DNA from: a virus
DNA length: 54,010 nt
Virus record (IMG/VR): IMGVR_UViG_3300036944_000329
Coordinates: 1-54,010 of that record
Direction: 5' to 3' (one strand)
How positions within the stretch are numbered: the first letter of the stretch is position 1; every line of letters begins with the position of its first letter. Made by a program: the position numbers and the translations under genes. The notes beneath the pieces are model-generated. The model worked only from the letters and a program-made list of their open reading frames with translations, had not been told where the DNA came from and ran no database searches. Below, piece by piece: positions 32,576-40,174 of the stretch.

Positions 32576-33052
32576 TCAGTATTTCTCCTTCATAAATGAA
32601 TGTTCGCCTATCATAGCAACAACATTCATTCGCTGCAACCACTTTGGCCTACGTTCTAGCTTAGACTCATTCACATACCACTTAGCTCCGTTGGTATAAT
32701 CAGCAATATACCCGTTCTGAACATCCAATGCAACCCTTGTGGCCCACCATAGTGCATCTGCATCTGGGACGGACATGTTGCTAAGATGTGTGACAGGTTG
32801 ACCATTGTTACGATAGCTGTATTGGTATGGCTGAGACAGCACACCACAATACGTATCAGGGAAACGATCACTCTCTACACGATTCTTAGCCACAAGAGCT
32901 ACAGCATACTGTCCTGACAGGGGTTCTCCTCGTGCTTCGTGATAAACCATCTCAGCCAAGCACAACACCTCACCAAGAGGCTCTGTAGGACTTTGTGGAT
33001 AGGATGATAGTGCCTGAGCTATCACTACAGATGCGATTGTGTTTGTTAGCAT
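32576..33052 (-). CDS. SleB-type cell wall hydrolase
   Basis: 158 residues. An N-terminal hydrophobic segment (NTIASVVIAQALSSY) may be a signal. LAEMVYHEARGEPLSGQYAVALVAKNRV is the hallmark of the Hydrolase_2/SleB family, with the catalytic Glu in HEARGE; WWATRVALDVQNG and GAKWYVN follow. It would cleave peptidoglycan glycan strands. It is encoded in the early operon rather than with the lysis genes, so it may act in a special step or be made early and held inactive. Confidence 0.82.
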   Translation of the reverse strand: MLTNTIASVVIAQALSSYPQSPTEPLGEVLCLAEMVYHEARGEPLSGQYAVALVAKNRVESDRFPDTYCGVLSQPYQYSYRNNGQPVTHLSNMSVPDADALWWATRVALDVQNGYIADYTNGAKWYVNESKLERRPKWLQRMNVVAMIGEHSFMKEKY

Positions 33053-33105
33053 ATTTGTGTCCTTTTAATTACGGTCGCATAATATATAGATGGATGTAAT
33101 CCAGA

Positions 33106-33603
33106 TTATCTGGACAAGAGTATAGCATCTAGATCATCTTCATCAAAGTAATCATCGCACATTGCTGACACAGCCACTTTATCTCGCTCAATAAATTCAA
33201 GGGCCAGTTCACACGCTTGCAGATACCTGCGTGATTGTCTCTCCTCAATGTCTAGGAACCAAGAAACTTTGCTTGCAGTGATCTCGTCAAACTTACCTAA
33301 CAGGTATACAAGTTTACGTAGCGATAGAGGTCTTTGCTCACCGTTCTTTCGGTACCAATTCACACGACAAACGCCTACAAGGATGTTCTCAACTCTTGGA
33401 TCTAGACTAGATATAGACCTGTTACCAAAGCTTACAAAATAATCACGGTATTTGTTTATGATCACTTTTGGCTTACGCCCTTTGCAAGACACCTTATCTA
33501 CATTATCAGGATACTCTTCTCCAGAGAAGCGCATCTTCAATTTAGTCTTTTCAGACATTGTGCTCATCTTACTCAACGGAAGAATCTCTTTAGACCAGCT
33601 CAT
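33106..33603 (-). CDS. Possible DNA-binding regulator, second gene of the early operon
   Basis: 165 residues. LRKLVYLLGKFDEITASKVSWFLDIEERQSRRYLQACELALEFIE looks like a winged-helix or helix-turn-helix (transcription-factor-like) segment, and KVSCKGRKPKVIINKYR is a basic patch. It begins at the stop of the first gene of the operon. Being made first after the leader, a role as regulator is reasonable but only inferred. Confidence 0.55.
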   Translation of the reverse strand: MSWSKEILPLSKMSTMSEKTKLKMRFSGEEYPDNVDKVSCKGRKPKVIINKYRDYFVSFGNRSISSLDPRVENILVGVCRVNWYRKNGEQRPLSLRKLVYLLGKFDEITASKVSWFLDIEERQSRRYLQACELALEFIERDKVAVSAMCDDYFDEDDLDAILLSR

Positions 33604-33839
33604 TACACACTCTCCTCTCGTTTCAAGTTAGTCCACATTACATCATACACTCTGACTGATTGCAACATCCAATTCAGAATATCTTGTTCATACACTGACA
33701 AGGATTTCTCTGTCAGACGGTAGTAGTGGATGGTAGCAGCACTAGCCTTGTCTAACATTCCACCAGCTTCATTCCAAGCATCCATTTCAGCATTAGCAGG
33801 CACCCCTCCTACCCAATGTTGTATCTTGTGTTGTTCCAT
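33603..33839 (-). CDS. Small unknown protein, first gene of the early operon
   Basis: 78 residues from the ATG at 33839, which follows CAGGAGAACGTG; an ATG at 33866 is in frame but without a ribosome site. Helical, ending LKREESV. It is the first gene after the promoter at 33867-33895 and the CTAG-rich leader, so expressed very early. Function unknown. Confidence 0.6.
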   Translation of the reverse strand: MEQHKIQHWVGGVPANAEMDAWNEAGGMLDKASAATIHYYRLTEKSLSVYEQDILNWMLQSVRVYDVMWTNLKREESV

Positions 33840-33866
33840 CACGTTCTCCTGTTCGATGTCTGACAC

Positions 33867-33895
33867 AATCTATCTGATCACGATTGATGAGTCAA
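33867..33895 (-). promoter_or_regulatory. Promoter next to the first early gene
   Basis: On the minus strand TTGACT (33890-33895), 17-base spacer, TAGATT (33867-33872), close to the first gene start at 33839. Confidence 0.65.
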
Positions 33896-33929
33896 TGGTT
33901 GTTAGTCACAATTGTACTCAGACACCCAG

Positions 33930-34180
33930 ACTAGATGTCTAGACTAGATATCTAGTTTAGATATCCTATCTAAATATCTTATCTAGATATATAGTATTTA
34001 TAAGTATAATAGTAACTAAATAATACTAGCTAATATATCTTGTTAAGAAGTCTAGTCTAGATATCCAGTATAGATGATCTAGTCTAGATATCTTGACCAG
34101 ATCGCCTAAGCGAAGCGTACATCTTCTGTGATAGTGTTGTCAATACCCTTTTCAAAGATTCTTAACAAAATGTCTTGTTA
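33930..34180 (-). promoter_or_regulatory. CTAG-rich leader/origin element, copy 1
   Basis: AT-rich DNA packed with TCTAGAC, AGATATCTAG and related motifs, headed on the minus strand by the promoter-like TTGACA (34138-34143), 18-base spacer, TACGCT (34114-34119). Read leftwards it is homologous to 52740-52960 read rightwards: both share AAAGGGTATTGACAA, TACGCT, the CTAG repeats and CTTCTTAACAAGATAT. No gene fits here. It is either a long leader of early transcription or part of a replication origin. Confidence 0.7.
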
Positions 34181-34304
34181 AGATGTCGTAGTAAGCATCA
34201 TATGTATATGTAAATACTTGTTATTACTAGTGATTCCTTGTTAGAGATGGTGTCATCCCTTGTGATCAGATGTGTAGGCTTCGCCTGAATGTGATCAAAA
34301 TGTC

Positions 34305-34333
34305 TTGACACAACATCCGGACAAGACTAATCT
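34305..34333 (+). promoter_or_regulatory. Promoter of the rightward small-gene operon
   Basis: TTGACA (34305-34310), 17-base spacer, TAATCT (34328-34333), the same class as the minus-strand promoters near 25 kb. The 120 bases before it hold no gene. Confidence 0.8.
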
Positions 34334-34364
34334 AGTCAAAACATCCAAACAAGAGGGCTTAACC

Positions 34365-34673
34365 ATGATCGTAAACGTAACAGAAACATTCCGTGTGAAC
34401 ATTGATACCTACGGGAATCATCAACCAGAGTTCTTCAAACCATCCAGCCTGATTGAGAAGGGCAAGAATGCTGGTGAGATGTCTGAACCAAAGTGGGTGA
34501 GCGCTGGTAAGTATTACCGCAATGTAGCTCAGGCTATCTGGTGGGGTATTGAGAACGGATATCTTGGTGAGGACAATGTTGCTGATGAACAGTCTCTGAA
34601 ACAACACCTAGATACGCTTGAGGCTAGAATTAGCTTGCTAACATCCCTGCTTAACAGTATACAGTCAAAATAA
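34365..34673 (+). CDS. Unknown early protein
   Basis: 102 residues from the ATG at 34365. MIVNVTETFRVNIDTYGNHQPEFFKP is beta-like, the rest helical, with a final coiled coil (LKQHLDTLEARISLLTSLLNSI). First gene of the rightward operon. The stop lies in a hairpin (AAGCCTC/GAGGCTT) that may reduce read-through. Function unknown. Confidence 0.6.
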   Translation: MIVNVTETFRVNIDTYGNHQPEFFKPSSLIEKGKNAGEMSEPKWVSAGKYYRNVAQAIWWGIENGYLGEDNVADEQSLKQHLDTLEARISLLTSLLNSIQSK

Positions 34674-34799
34674 GCCTCCAGAATAGCCCTGAGGCTTACG
34701 AAAACAGGGGTAGAAGGCACGATCTAGGTTCCACCTAAGCCAACGTATAGGGTGAATTAAAACAGGCTAATTTCCTTAGTAGATTCTATCAGAAAGTGT

Positions 34800-34828
34800 T
34801 TGACACCACTCTGGTGATGGACTAAGAT
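34800..34828 (+). promoter_or_regulatory. Internal promoter
   Basis: TTGACA (34800-34805), 17-base spacer, TAAGAT (34823-34828), 35 bases before the next gene. Confidence 0.75.
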
Positions 34829-34863
34829 ACAAACATACAGGAAAGACATTTGGAGGAAAAACC

Positions 34864-35088
34864 ATGACGCCGTTTGAACTGAACAAGATCAAGCCTCAAG
34901 TGATCACTAACGAATGCTCCAAACAACACGTAATCAACGTGATGCAGAACCAGATTGACTTGCTGAAGATCGCCAAGGAACTTGCCGAACAAGTAGATTC
35001 ACTTAATGAAAAATCTGGTGAAATTGGTGCTGGAAAGTGTTTGACAATGAAATCTCTCGCATCTACACTACTCACATATCTTAAATGA
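34864..35088 (+). CDS. Small helical protein
   Basis: 74 residues, strong ribosome site TTTGGAGGAAAAACC. Helical throughout (VINVMQNQIDLLKIAKELAEQVDSLNEK). No recognised family. Confidence 0.6.
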   Translation: MTPFELNKIKPQVITNECSKQHVINVMQNQIDLLKIAKELAEQVDSLNEKSGEIGAGKCLTMKSLASTLLTYLK

Positions 35089-35103
35089 CTCGGAGGAAAC
35101 AAC

Positions 35104-35415
35104 ATGTATACAATCAACTACAGCCTGATCAAAGGCACTGGCGAAGAACTCTTGTACGAAGTGTTGGTGAATGTTAGTCGCTATGAGAACGTGAAAGGCA
35201 ATCCTAGCACCTACGATAGCGATTGGGATTATCACGGCTACACTGACATTGATTGGGATATTGTTCGTACAACATGTACCAACGAAGATGACAACGAATG
35301 GATTGTAGATGACATTGATGCTGAGTTGACAGATGAAGAGATTGAAGAGTTTAATGAGTACGTGACAGAGAATCTGATTCAGATGATAGCTGAGGAGGAA
35401 CGTGATTATGAATAA
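35104..35415 (+). CDS. Acidic early protein
   Basis: 103 residues, very acidic, with WDYHGYTDIDWDIVRTTC and DDIDAELTDEEIEEFNEYVTE. This composition occurs in DNA-mimic inhibitors of host nucleases, but also in many unrelated phage proteins. The ribosome site CGGAGGAAACAAC is strong. The stop overlaps the next start. Confidence 0.6.
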   Translation: MYTINYSLIKGTGEELLYEVLVNVSRYENVKGNPSTYDSDWDYHGYTDIDWDIVRTTCTNEDDNEWIVDDIDAELTDEEIEEFNEYVTENLIQMIAEEERDYE

Positions 35416-35560
35416 ACCATCCCTACACCAAGACGCTCGCATCTACATCCCAAAAGAACGTCTAGAGGTGTTGACAGCATACGAACAATACGTAACAATG
35501 AACACCAAGCTAGAGCGTAACAGCTTCAGCAAGCTGGCTAAGCAATTTCGGAGGAAATGA
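35408..35560 (+). CDS. Small basic protein
   Basis: 50 residues, overlapping the previous gene by 8 bp and the next by a ribosome site. MNKPSLHQDARIYIPKERLEVL, then basic tail NSFSKLAKQFRRK, suggests nucleic acid or membrane contact. No family recognised. Confidence 0.55.
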   Translation: MNKPSLHQDARIYIPKERLEVLTAYEQYVTMNTKLERNSFSKLAKQFRRK

Positions 35561-35562
35561 TC

Positions 35563-35820
35563 ATGTGGTGTAAGACAATCTCAGACAATAACCTCAAGAA
35601 AGGCCTATCACCTGTACGGAATAATCTGGCCCGTAGTCTACGCCAATACCGCAAGCTGGTACGATCTGGACAGCGTTACACGTATGAGTGTGGCATCCAA
35701 TACGGCATCTGTCTTGGTGAACAGGCCCAAGTGATGATGGCTGAACGTATTGCACGGGATGTGCGAGTGAAGACTATGTGCGAGATGTACGAGGCAAAGG
35801 AAAAGGGTGAGTTCATGTGA
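35563..35820 (+). CDS. Small basic early protein
   Basis: 85 residues from the ATG at 35563, with GGAGGA seven bases before it; an ATG two codons earlier overlaps that site. Helical, basic N-terminal half (NNLARSLRQYRKLVRSGQRYTYECGIQYG). Function unknown. Confidence 0.55.
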   Translation: MWCKTISDNNLKKGLSPVRNNLARSLRQYRKLVRSGQRYTYECGIQYGICLGEQAQVMMAERIARDVRVKTMCEMYEAKEKGEFM

Positions 35821-35950
35821 GAAAGGATTGTCTAGCCAAGGATGGCTTACGCAAGAACAGGTTTTGAAAGTAGAATTTGTGCTGGACATTCCTGATTGGG
35901 TTGGTGATAATGTCTGTATGTTGATGGATAACTTGGAGGCAGTAAAATGA
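35807..35950 (+). CDS. Small unknown protein (GTG start)
   Basis: 47 residues, GTG start at 35807 inside the previous gene, with AAGG six bases before. QVLKVEFVLDIPDWVGDNVCMLMDNLEAVK is a plausible beta/alpha end, and the stop forms an ATGA overlap with the next start, supporting translation. Short, so moderate confidence. Confidence 0.45.
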   Translation: MSSCEKGLSSQGWLTQEQVLKVEFVLDIPDWVGDNVCMLMDNLEAVK

Positions 35951-36147
35951 AATATGTAACAACAAAAGAGATGCATATGCGGATGGGCTTTAGCGCATTT
36001 ACTCTACCAGTTGGGTCTACTGTCGAAATTAATCAGGTAGATACAGAACACAGAAAAGTCTTAGTAGAGGTTGGTAGAGATATTGACTGGGTCTCTGATA
36101 GAATCATTCAATCTTTGGAATTGGTGAAGGAGAAACAAAATGACTAA
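35947..36147 (+). CDS. Small protein, duplicated (copy 1)
   Basis: 66 residues: MKYVTTKEMHMRMGFSAFTLPVGSTVEINQVD, a small beta-barrel-like protein (GSTVEINQVDTEHRKVLVEVG). Nearly the same protein is encoded at 36732-36917, with two unrelated genes between. Function unknown. Confidence 0.65.
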   Translation: MKYVTTKEMHMRMGFSAFTLPVGSTVEINQVDTEHRKVLVEVGRDIDWVSDRIIQSLELVKEKQND

Positions 36148-36460
36148 AGATTTTCGAGATGAGATGGTCGTGGGCGTAGATAGTGAACACTACCCTCGTG
36201 CAAAAAGACTTGATATTACAGACGAGCTATCTATTAGTATCCAAGCAAACCAAGGAGCTTACTGCCAACCTAGAACTAACCTACCATCCTACAAGGACTA
36301 CTATGAGTTTGAACTGGGGTTCCCAAACTTTGTCCCACCTGCTTATATCATGCAATATGCAGAAGACAGTTTATACCCTGAAGATACAGTGTACGGATAT
36401 GTGCCTTACGATTTGATCCAAAGAATGATTAATGAGTTGCGAGGAGGAGAAACAAAATGA
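36140..36460 (+). CDS. Unknown protein
   Basis: 106 residues, overlapping both neighbours (8 and 4 bp). ARAKRLDITDELSISIQANQG-like start and a Pro/Tyr-rich middle (YEFELGFPNFVPPAYIMQYAED). No family recognised. Confidence 0.6.
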   Translation: MTKDFRDEMVVGVDSEHYPRAKRLDITDELSISIQANQGAYCQPRTNLPSYKDYYEFELGFPNFVPPAYIMQYAEDSLYPEDTVYGYVPYDLIQRMINELRGGETK

Positions 36461-36735
36461 CTTGGAAACTTACAGATGAACCTAACAGTACGTTCATTTA
36501 CGAACTGAATGAGAAAGGTAGCAATATCTGGTTTGCTAATGTTCAACCGGGGTTTGATAACAATGGTAAACGTGGCACTGAAGATTATCTGCATAAAATT
36601 GCCAGCAAAATGTCTCATGCGGAAGATATGTACGATCTGTTAAAGGACATTCTGAATTCAAATTGCAGAACATCTGAGTTTAATGACGATATCGAAGATC
36701 TAATGGAGCGGATCAATACAGGAGAAAGAAAATGA
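36457..36735 (+). CDS. Unknown protein
   Basis: 92 residues. MTWKLTDEPNSTFIYELNEKGSNIWFANVQPGFD suggests two beta hairpins, then an acidic helical tail (DDIEDLMERINTGERK). Ends in a 4-bp overlap with the second copy of the duplicated gene. Confidence 0.6.
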   Translation: MTWKLTDEPNSTFIYELNEKGSNIWFANVQPGFDNNGKRGTEDYLHKIASKMSHAEDMYDLLKDILNSNCRTSEFNDDIEDLMERINTGERK

Positions 36736-36917
36736 AATATATAACAACAAAAGAGATGCACATGAGGGTGGGTTTTAGCTCATTTACTCTGCCAGTCGGG
36801 TCTACTGTCGAAGTTAATCAGGTAGATACAGAACACAGGAAAGTCTTAGTAAGGATTGGTAGAGATATTGATTGGGTGCCTGATGTAATCATGCAATCTT
36901 TGGAATTGGTTAAGTAG
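36732..36917 (+). CDS. Small protein, duplicated (copy 2)
   Basis: 61 residues, about 80 percent identical by eye to the 35947-36147 product but ending five residues earlier. Nucleotide differences are mostly silent or conservative, so both copies look maintained. Function unknown. Confidence 0.65.
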   Translation: MKYITTKEMHMRVGFSSFTLPVGSTVEVNQVDTEHRKVLVRIGRDIDWVPDVIMQSLELVK

Positions 36918-36930
36918 GGGGTGTAGTTAG

Positions 36931-37272
36931 ATGAAACTGTCAAAACAATTGATCAAACGATTCAAAAATCCTAACATCGCAGTCAGGTTGATAAATGGTC
37001 GCTACAAAATGGCTACGGCGACAGTTACCTACTCAAATGGTTGTACATATATTGTTGAAGTGACTAGAGTACACAAACTCACGGAGATGTTTGGAGGCAA
37101 GGAATATCGTAAATTCTTGTCACCTACCTCTAAGAACTCACACGATGTAATTGACGTACCTCCAGAATTAGAATGGGTAGCTGACAAGTTGTATGAATTG
37201 GCATACATTTCGGATGAAGATGCCCTTTTAAATCGAGAGAGCATCTTAAAACTTCTTTCAGATCATTTTTAA
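36931..37272 (+). CDS. Unknown protein
   Basis: 113 residues. Basic start MKLSKQLIKRFKNPNIAVRLINGRYKMATATVTYSNGC (beta strands), then helices. A two-part small soluble protein. No recognised family. Confidence 0.6.
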   Translation: MKLSKQLIKRFKNPNIAVRLINGRYKMATATVTYSNGCTYIVEVTRVHKLTEMFGGKEYRKFLSPTSKNSHDVIDVPPELEWVADKLYELAYISDEDALLNRESILKLLSDHF

Positions 37273-37286
37273 GTAGGAGACTGTCA

Positions 37287-37514
37287 GTGACGCTATTACA
37301 GATTTACATCCTGTTACATACCCTTTGCTCGATAATCTGCTACGGAGCCGTGTTCGGATATTGGCAAGGTAAATACGAGATAATCAGAAATGAACATTAC
37401 ATCTTTGATATTTTATTCTCAATGTTCTGGGCACTTTTTGGCCCACTAGGTTTGTTAAGTGCATACAGTTTTTCAAAAGGTACATTGTTCAATTACGGGT
37501 TCAAGTTCTATTAA
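37287..37514 (+). CDS. Small membrane protein
   Basis: 75 residues, GTG start after TAGGAGACTGTCA. Two membrane helices (LLQIYILLHTLCSIICYGAVFGYW; FDILFSMFWALFGPLGLLSAY). Function unknown; could be one of the early membrane-modifying proteins. Confidence 0.6.
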   Translation: MTLLQIYILLHTLCSIICYGAVFGYWQGKYEIIRNEHYIFDILFSMFWALFGPLGLLSAYSFSKGTLFNYGFKFY

Positions 37515-37529
37515 TAGATGGAGACTGAA

Positions 37530-37754
37530 ATGTATTACATAATCATCCTAACAGACACATCTGGTAAAGAAATCGCTCAAAGAGCAGTGTCTAATGAATT
37601 GAACGACTATTGGTTGAAGATGGTAGCTCAAAATATGCTGGATAAGTATGGACGGAGCATTGCTGATACGATTGTGTCAGTGGTGCGATGGGATGGGAAG
37701 TGTTATGAAATTGTTGAAAAGAATTTGTTGAAAGGTGTTCCGAAAACGAAATAA
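37530..37754 (+). CDS. Small unknown protein
   Basis: 74 residues from the ATG at 37530, with TGGAGACTGAA as ribosome site; an ATG at 37518 overlaps it. MYYIIILTDTSGKEIAQRAVSNELNDYWLKM is a beta-alpha start. Last gene before an internal promoter. No family recognised. Confidence 0.55.
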   Translation: MYYIIILTDTSGKEIAQRAVSNELNDYWLKMVAQNMLDKYGRSIADTIVSVVRWDGKCYEIVEKNLLKGVPKTK

Positions 37755-37759
37755 ACATG

Positions 37760-37788
37760 TTGCACAAGAGGAATGTGTGGGCTAGAAT
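37760..37788 (+). promoter_or_regulatory. Internal promoter
   Basis: TTGCAC (37760-37765), 17-base spacer, TAGAAT (37783-37788), 33 bases before the next gene. Confidence 0.65.
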
Positions 37789-37821
37789 GTCTTTAACGAA
37801 TCAAGCAACAGGAGAATCCAA

Positions 37822-38112
37822 ATGAAACACATTACCAAACAAGAAGCTCTGAACAAGATCAACTCCAGCAACGGACGTGTGTTCGGGGTTGTGTTTGAGA
37901 AGGCTGACGGAAGTGTGCGTAAGATGTCTGGACGTATTGATGTGACCAAACACCTCAAAGGAGGGGTGGCTACATATAAGGGGAAGGATGGATCTAAGCA
38001 GAATGTCGGTCTGTACGAGATGGCTGGCAAGAAGAGTGGGTATAAGTGTTTTAGTCTGGATCGTCTGAAAGAGATTCATATTGATAACGAAGAATATGTG
38101 GTGGAGGAATAA
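37822..38112 (+). CDS. DUF2693/SH3-barrel-type protein
   Basis: 96 residues. GVVFEKADGSVRKMSGRIDVTKHLKGG, then LYEMAGKKSGYKCFSLDRLKEIHI, fits the DUF2693/SH3 beta-barrel family common in phages of this kind. These small barrels often bind DNA or RNA. It has its own promoter at 37760-37788. Confidence 0.65.
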   Translation: MKHITKQEALNKINSSNGRVFGVVFEKADGSVRKMSGRIDVTKHLKGGVATYKGKDGSKQNVGLYEMAGKKSGYKCFSLDRLKEIHIDNEEYVVEE

Positions 38113-38115
38113 GGT

Positions 38116-38448
38116 ATGAACAAGATTCTTATTGCAAGCATTGTTCTGACAGGGGTGGCTTCCAGTGTTCAGGCAAATCCAATCGCTGACGGGTGTCGGG
38201 AATATGAAGGTCTGGCTAAGAGTCTTATGCAACATCGTCAAGAAGAAACGTCTATGTCCAAGCTTTTTGGTATGATTGATACAGGTGATGCTAAAGTGGA
38301 TAATGTTGCTAAGCTGATCTTGCTTGATGCTTATGAACAGACGGGGTGGGCTAGTAAAGATCGTCAGGATAAGGCTGTTCGAGAGTTCGGTAATAAGTGG
38401 TGGAAAGAGTGTGTCAAGAATCCTGAAATGTTCTTTGATTTGGATTGA
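38116..38448 (+). CDS. Secreted (periplasmic) unknown protein
   Basis: 110 residues with a classical signal peptide: MNKILIASIVLTGVASSVQA, cleavage expected after A20. The mature part is helical with two cysteines (C27, C102) and ends with acidic residues. Export to the periplasm suggests a role against superinfection or in the envelope; no family recognised. The 188 bases after its stop show nothing I can call a gene. Confidence 0.65.
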   Translation: MNKILIASIVLTGVASSVQANPIADGCREYEGLAKSLMQHRQEETSMSKLFGMIDTGDAKVDNVAKLILLDAYEQTGWASKDRQDKAVREFGNKWWKECVKNPEMFFDLD

Positions 38449-38636
38449 TAGGGGTGTATCTCAGGGAGTCTTGCAACGATTTAATGTAAAAGTTCGGCAG
38501 GATAAGATACCGGGTAGTTCCTCATTTGGTGGCGAACCATTTAAGGGGAGAGTTCGACAAAATCCGTTTGTAAGGGGTGTCATCAGAATTTCAGGGCCGA
38601 GGATTTAAGATAAAATTTCCATAAAAAGGAACACAC

Positions 38637-38990
38637 ATGCAACTACAGAAGCTAGACAATGGTGATGTCTTGATCAAAGGTGGTCACAACGGTAAGTGGC
38701 AGGAGGAGATTCTAGTTAAGAGTCATTTGGTTCCTATCTTTGAAACCATCATTGGCTTGCTATATGACGAAGACATGTATATTGATACATACATATACGT
38801 AGGACAAGAATCAGATCAAAGCGATGATGATTGGGATGAGCAACAAATAATGATCTCTCAGAGTGCTAGACAGCTACACCTATCACAAGACCAGTCTGTG
38901 AGTAACACACGAGCAAGACTGCATAATGTCACATTAGATATGAAGCAGCAGCTAGAATTGCTTACATGGTTAGATCAGGAATACAAATGA
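38637..38990 (+). CDS. Unknown protein, last gene of the rightward operon
   Basis: 117 residues. MQLQKLDNGDVLIKGGHNGKWQEEILVKSHL is a beta-rich start, with a DQSDDDWDEQQ-like acidic loop and a helical end (LDMKQQLELLTWLDQEYK). Followed after 12 bases by a strong terminator. No family recognised. Confidence 0.6.
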   Translation: MQLQKLDNGDVLIKGGHNGKWQEEILVKSHLVPIFETIIGLLYDEDMYIDTYIYVGQESDQSDDDWDEQQIMISQSARQLHLSQDQSVSNTRARLHNVTLDMKQQLELLTWLDQEYK

Positions 38991-39002
38991 GACAGAGTAT
39001 TT

Positions 39003-39038
39003 AGGCCAGATGTCCTTGATTGGATGTCTGGCCTTTTT
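39003..39038 (+). terminator. Rho-independent terminator of the rightward small-gene operon
   Basis: A 13-bp stem AGGCCAGATGTCC/GGATGTCTGGCCT with a 6-base loop and T-run, nearly identical to 8363-8399, so one terminator type has been copied in the genome. Confidence 0.92.
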
Positions 39039-39039
39039 G

Positions 39040-39657
39040 TTTGTGCGATGGGTGGAGCAGGTCGATTTTGGCTGAGGGGAGGCTAGATTGATTTGGCCAG
39101 ATTTTCTTGAATGGGAATTTGGGTAAGGTCGGTTTCGGTTGAGGGAGCAAGGAGATGAAATGCTGAAATTCTCTGAGCTAAAATTTTGGGTAAGGTCGGT
39201 TTTGTTTCAGGAAAACCAGTTTTCAAATCCCCAGATTTTCTGGCCTAAATTAACTCTTACTAAATTAGCATCTACTAATAAATCCCTAGCTAAATTAGCA
39301 TTGTCTAAATTAGCTCCAGCTAATATAAACATGCGTAAATTAGCCTTTACTAATTTAGTAAATTACAATATACGACTAATTCTCATTTGCTATCTTTCGG
39401 GCACGGTCGGCCCTCCCCCGCTGGGGTAGCAAAAATATCCGTCCACAATGCAATTATGCCATATCATTACCAGCGAATGCAAGCGCATACTCTAAAATTT
39501 ATTTTCCCGGTTATCTGGTCAAAATGTATTGACTGTATCGCCCCTTTCGTGCTATTCGCGTGCGTGCGCGTGATATATAAGGTGACTATAGCTGAATGGT
39601 ATATGTATATATGAATACGTAATAAGCAAATTATTCTAAAATTTTCTGTTTTAGTTG
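39040..39657. other. Non-coding spacer with repeats
   Basis: About 600 bases with no credible gene. It contains TTGGGTAAGGTCGGTTT twice (near 39119 and 39187), the 15-bp array at 39245-39364, and a GC-rich hairpin-like stretch near 39405-39425. An open frame across the array is a product of its period. Confidence 0.6.
39245..39364. repeat. 15-bp-period tandem array (CTAAATTAGC type)
   Basis: Eight consecutive 15-bp units starting at 39245, 39260, 39275, 39290, 39305, 39320, 39335 and 39350, consensus CTAAATTAGCnnnnn. Units 3, 6 and 8 are more divergent. Confidence 0.8.
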
Positions 39658-39685
39658 TTGACGCCGTGTCTGATTGCTTTATACT
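39658..39685 (+). promoter_or_regulatory. Promoter of the 39.7-42.3 kb module
   Basis: TTGACG (39658-39663), 16-base spacer, TATACT (39680-39685). The transcript would start near 39692. Confidence 0.75.
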
Positions 39686-39691
39686 TAGTTA

Positions 39692-39853
39692 CATAAGGTT
39701 AGCGACCTGAACAGCCCGGACCTGATGACCATGGTAGACCATGCGAGGCGTTCCGTTCCGAAAGGATAAAACAGCGCGGGGCTTGAGCCTTAAAGCGTAT
39801 TCTAATTAGAGTGTGCTTTAAAACTTAAACCAGAAAATGTAACAGGTGAAAAC
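39692..39853 (+). promoter_or_regulatory. Structured 5' leader of the module
   Basis: About 160 bases before the first gene with CATGG/CCATG, CCGTTCCGAAAGG and TTAAAGC/GCTTTAA pairings. Long for a gene in this genome, so regulation at the RNA level is possible. I recognise no riboswitch class. Confidence 0.45.
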
Positions 39854-40093
39854 ATGAATATTAACATTGATCCACGTTTTAACGTTCTGCTAGAAAACGA
39901 TGAGGACAATTCTTTTGCCATTGAAGTGGCTGAGGTGATTCAGGACATGCTCGAAAGTGAGGAGGTTAGCGCAGGAGAGAAGGGGCGCTGGTTTAACTTG
40001 AAAGAGGACATGCTTAAAGCGGTCGAGCTGAGCAAATCCCTTGAGCATGATTGGATTGAATCGGAGTTAGAATTCTGGGGATTGAACTATTAA
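39854..40093 (+). CDS. Small acidic protein
   Basis: 79 residues, start after AACAGGTGAAAAC, a ribosome site style shared by this module. Highly acidic and helical (LLENDEDNSFAIEVAEVIQDMLESEEVSAGEKGRW; LEHDWIESELEFWGLNY). A DNA-mimic inhibitor is conceivable but unproven. First gene of the module. Confidence 0.6.
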   Translation: MNINIDPRFNVLLENDEDNSFAIEVAEVIQDMLESEEVSAGEKGRWFNLKEDMLKAVELSKSLEHDWIESELEFWGLNY

Positions 40094-40174
40094 GCGTAGA
40101 ATTATCCGGCTGCATTCTTTCGAGTGCAGCCCAGTAATTCAATGCAACACAAACAAACGAAAAGGTATAAGCTT

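Noticed and set aside
39139-39429. Pentapeptide-repeat-like protein across the CTAAATTAGC array
   Set aside because: The five-residue period follows from the 15-bp DNA repeat. The flanks do not look coding and the supposed repeats fit the pentapeptide consensus poorly.
39574-39593. SP6-like phage RNA polymerase promoter (AAGGTGACTATAG)
   Set aside because: It lacks two bases of the SP6 consensus, is the only such site noticed, and no phage RNA polymerase gene is in the window.
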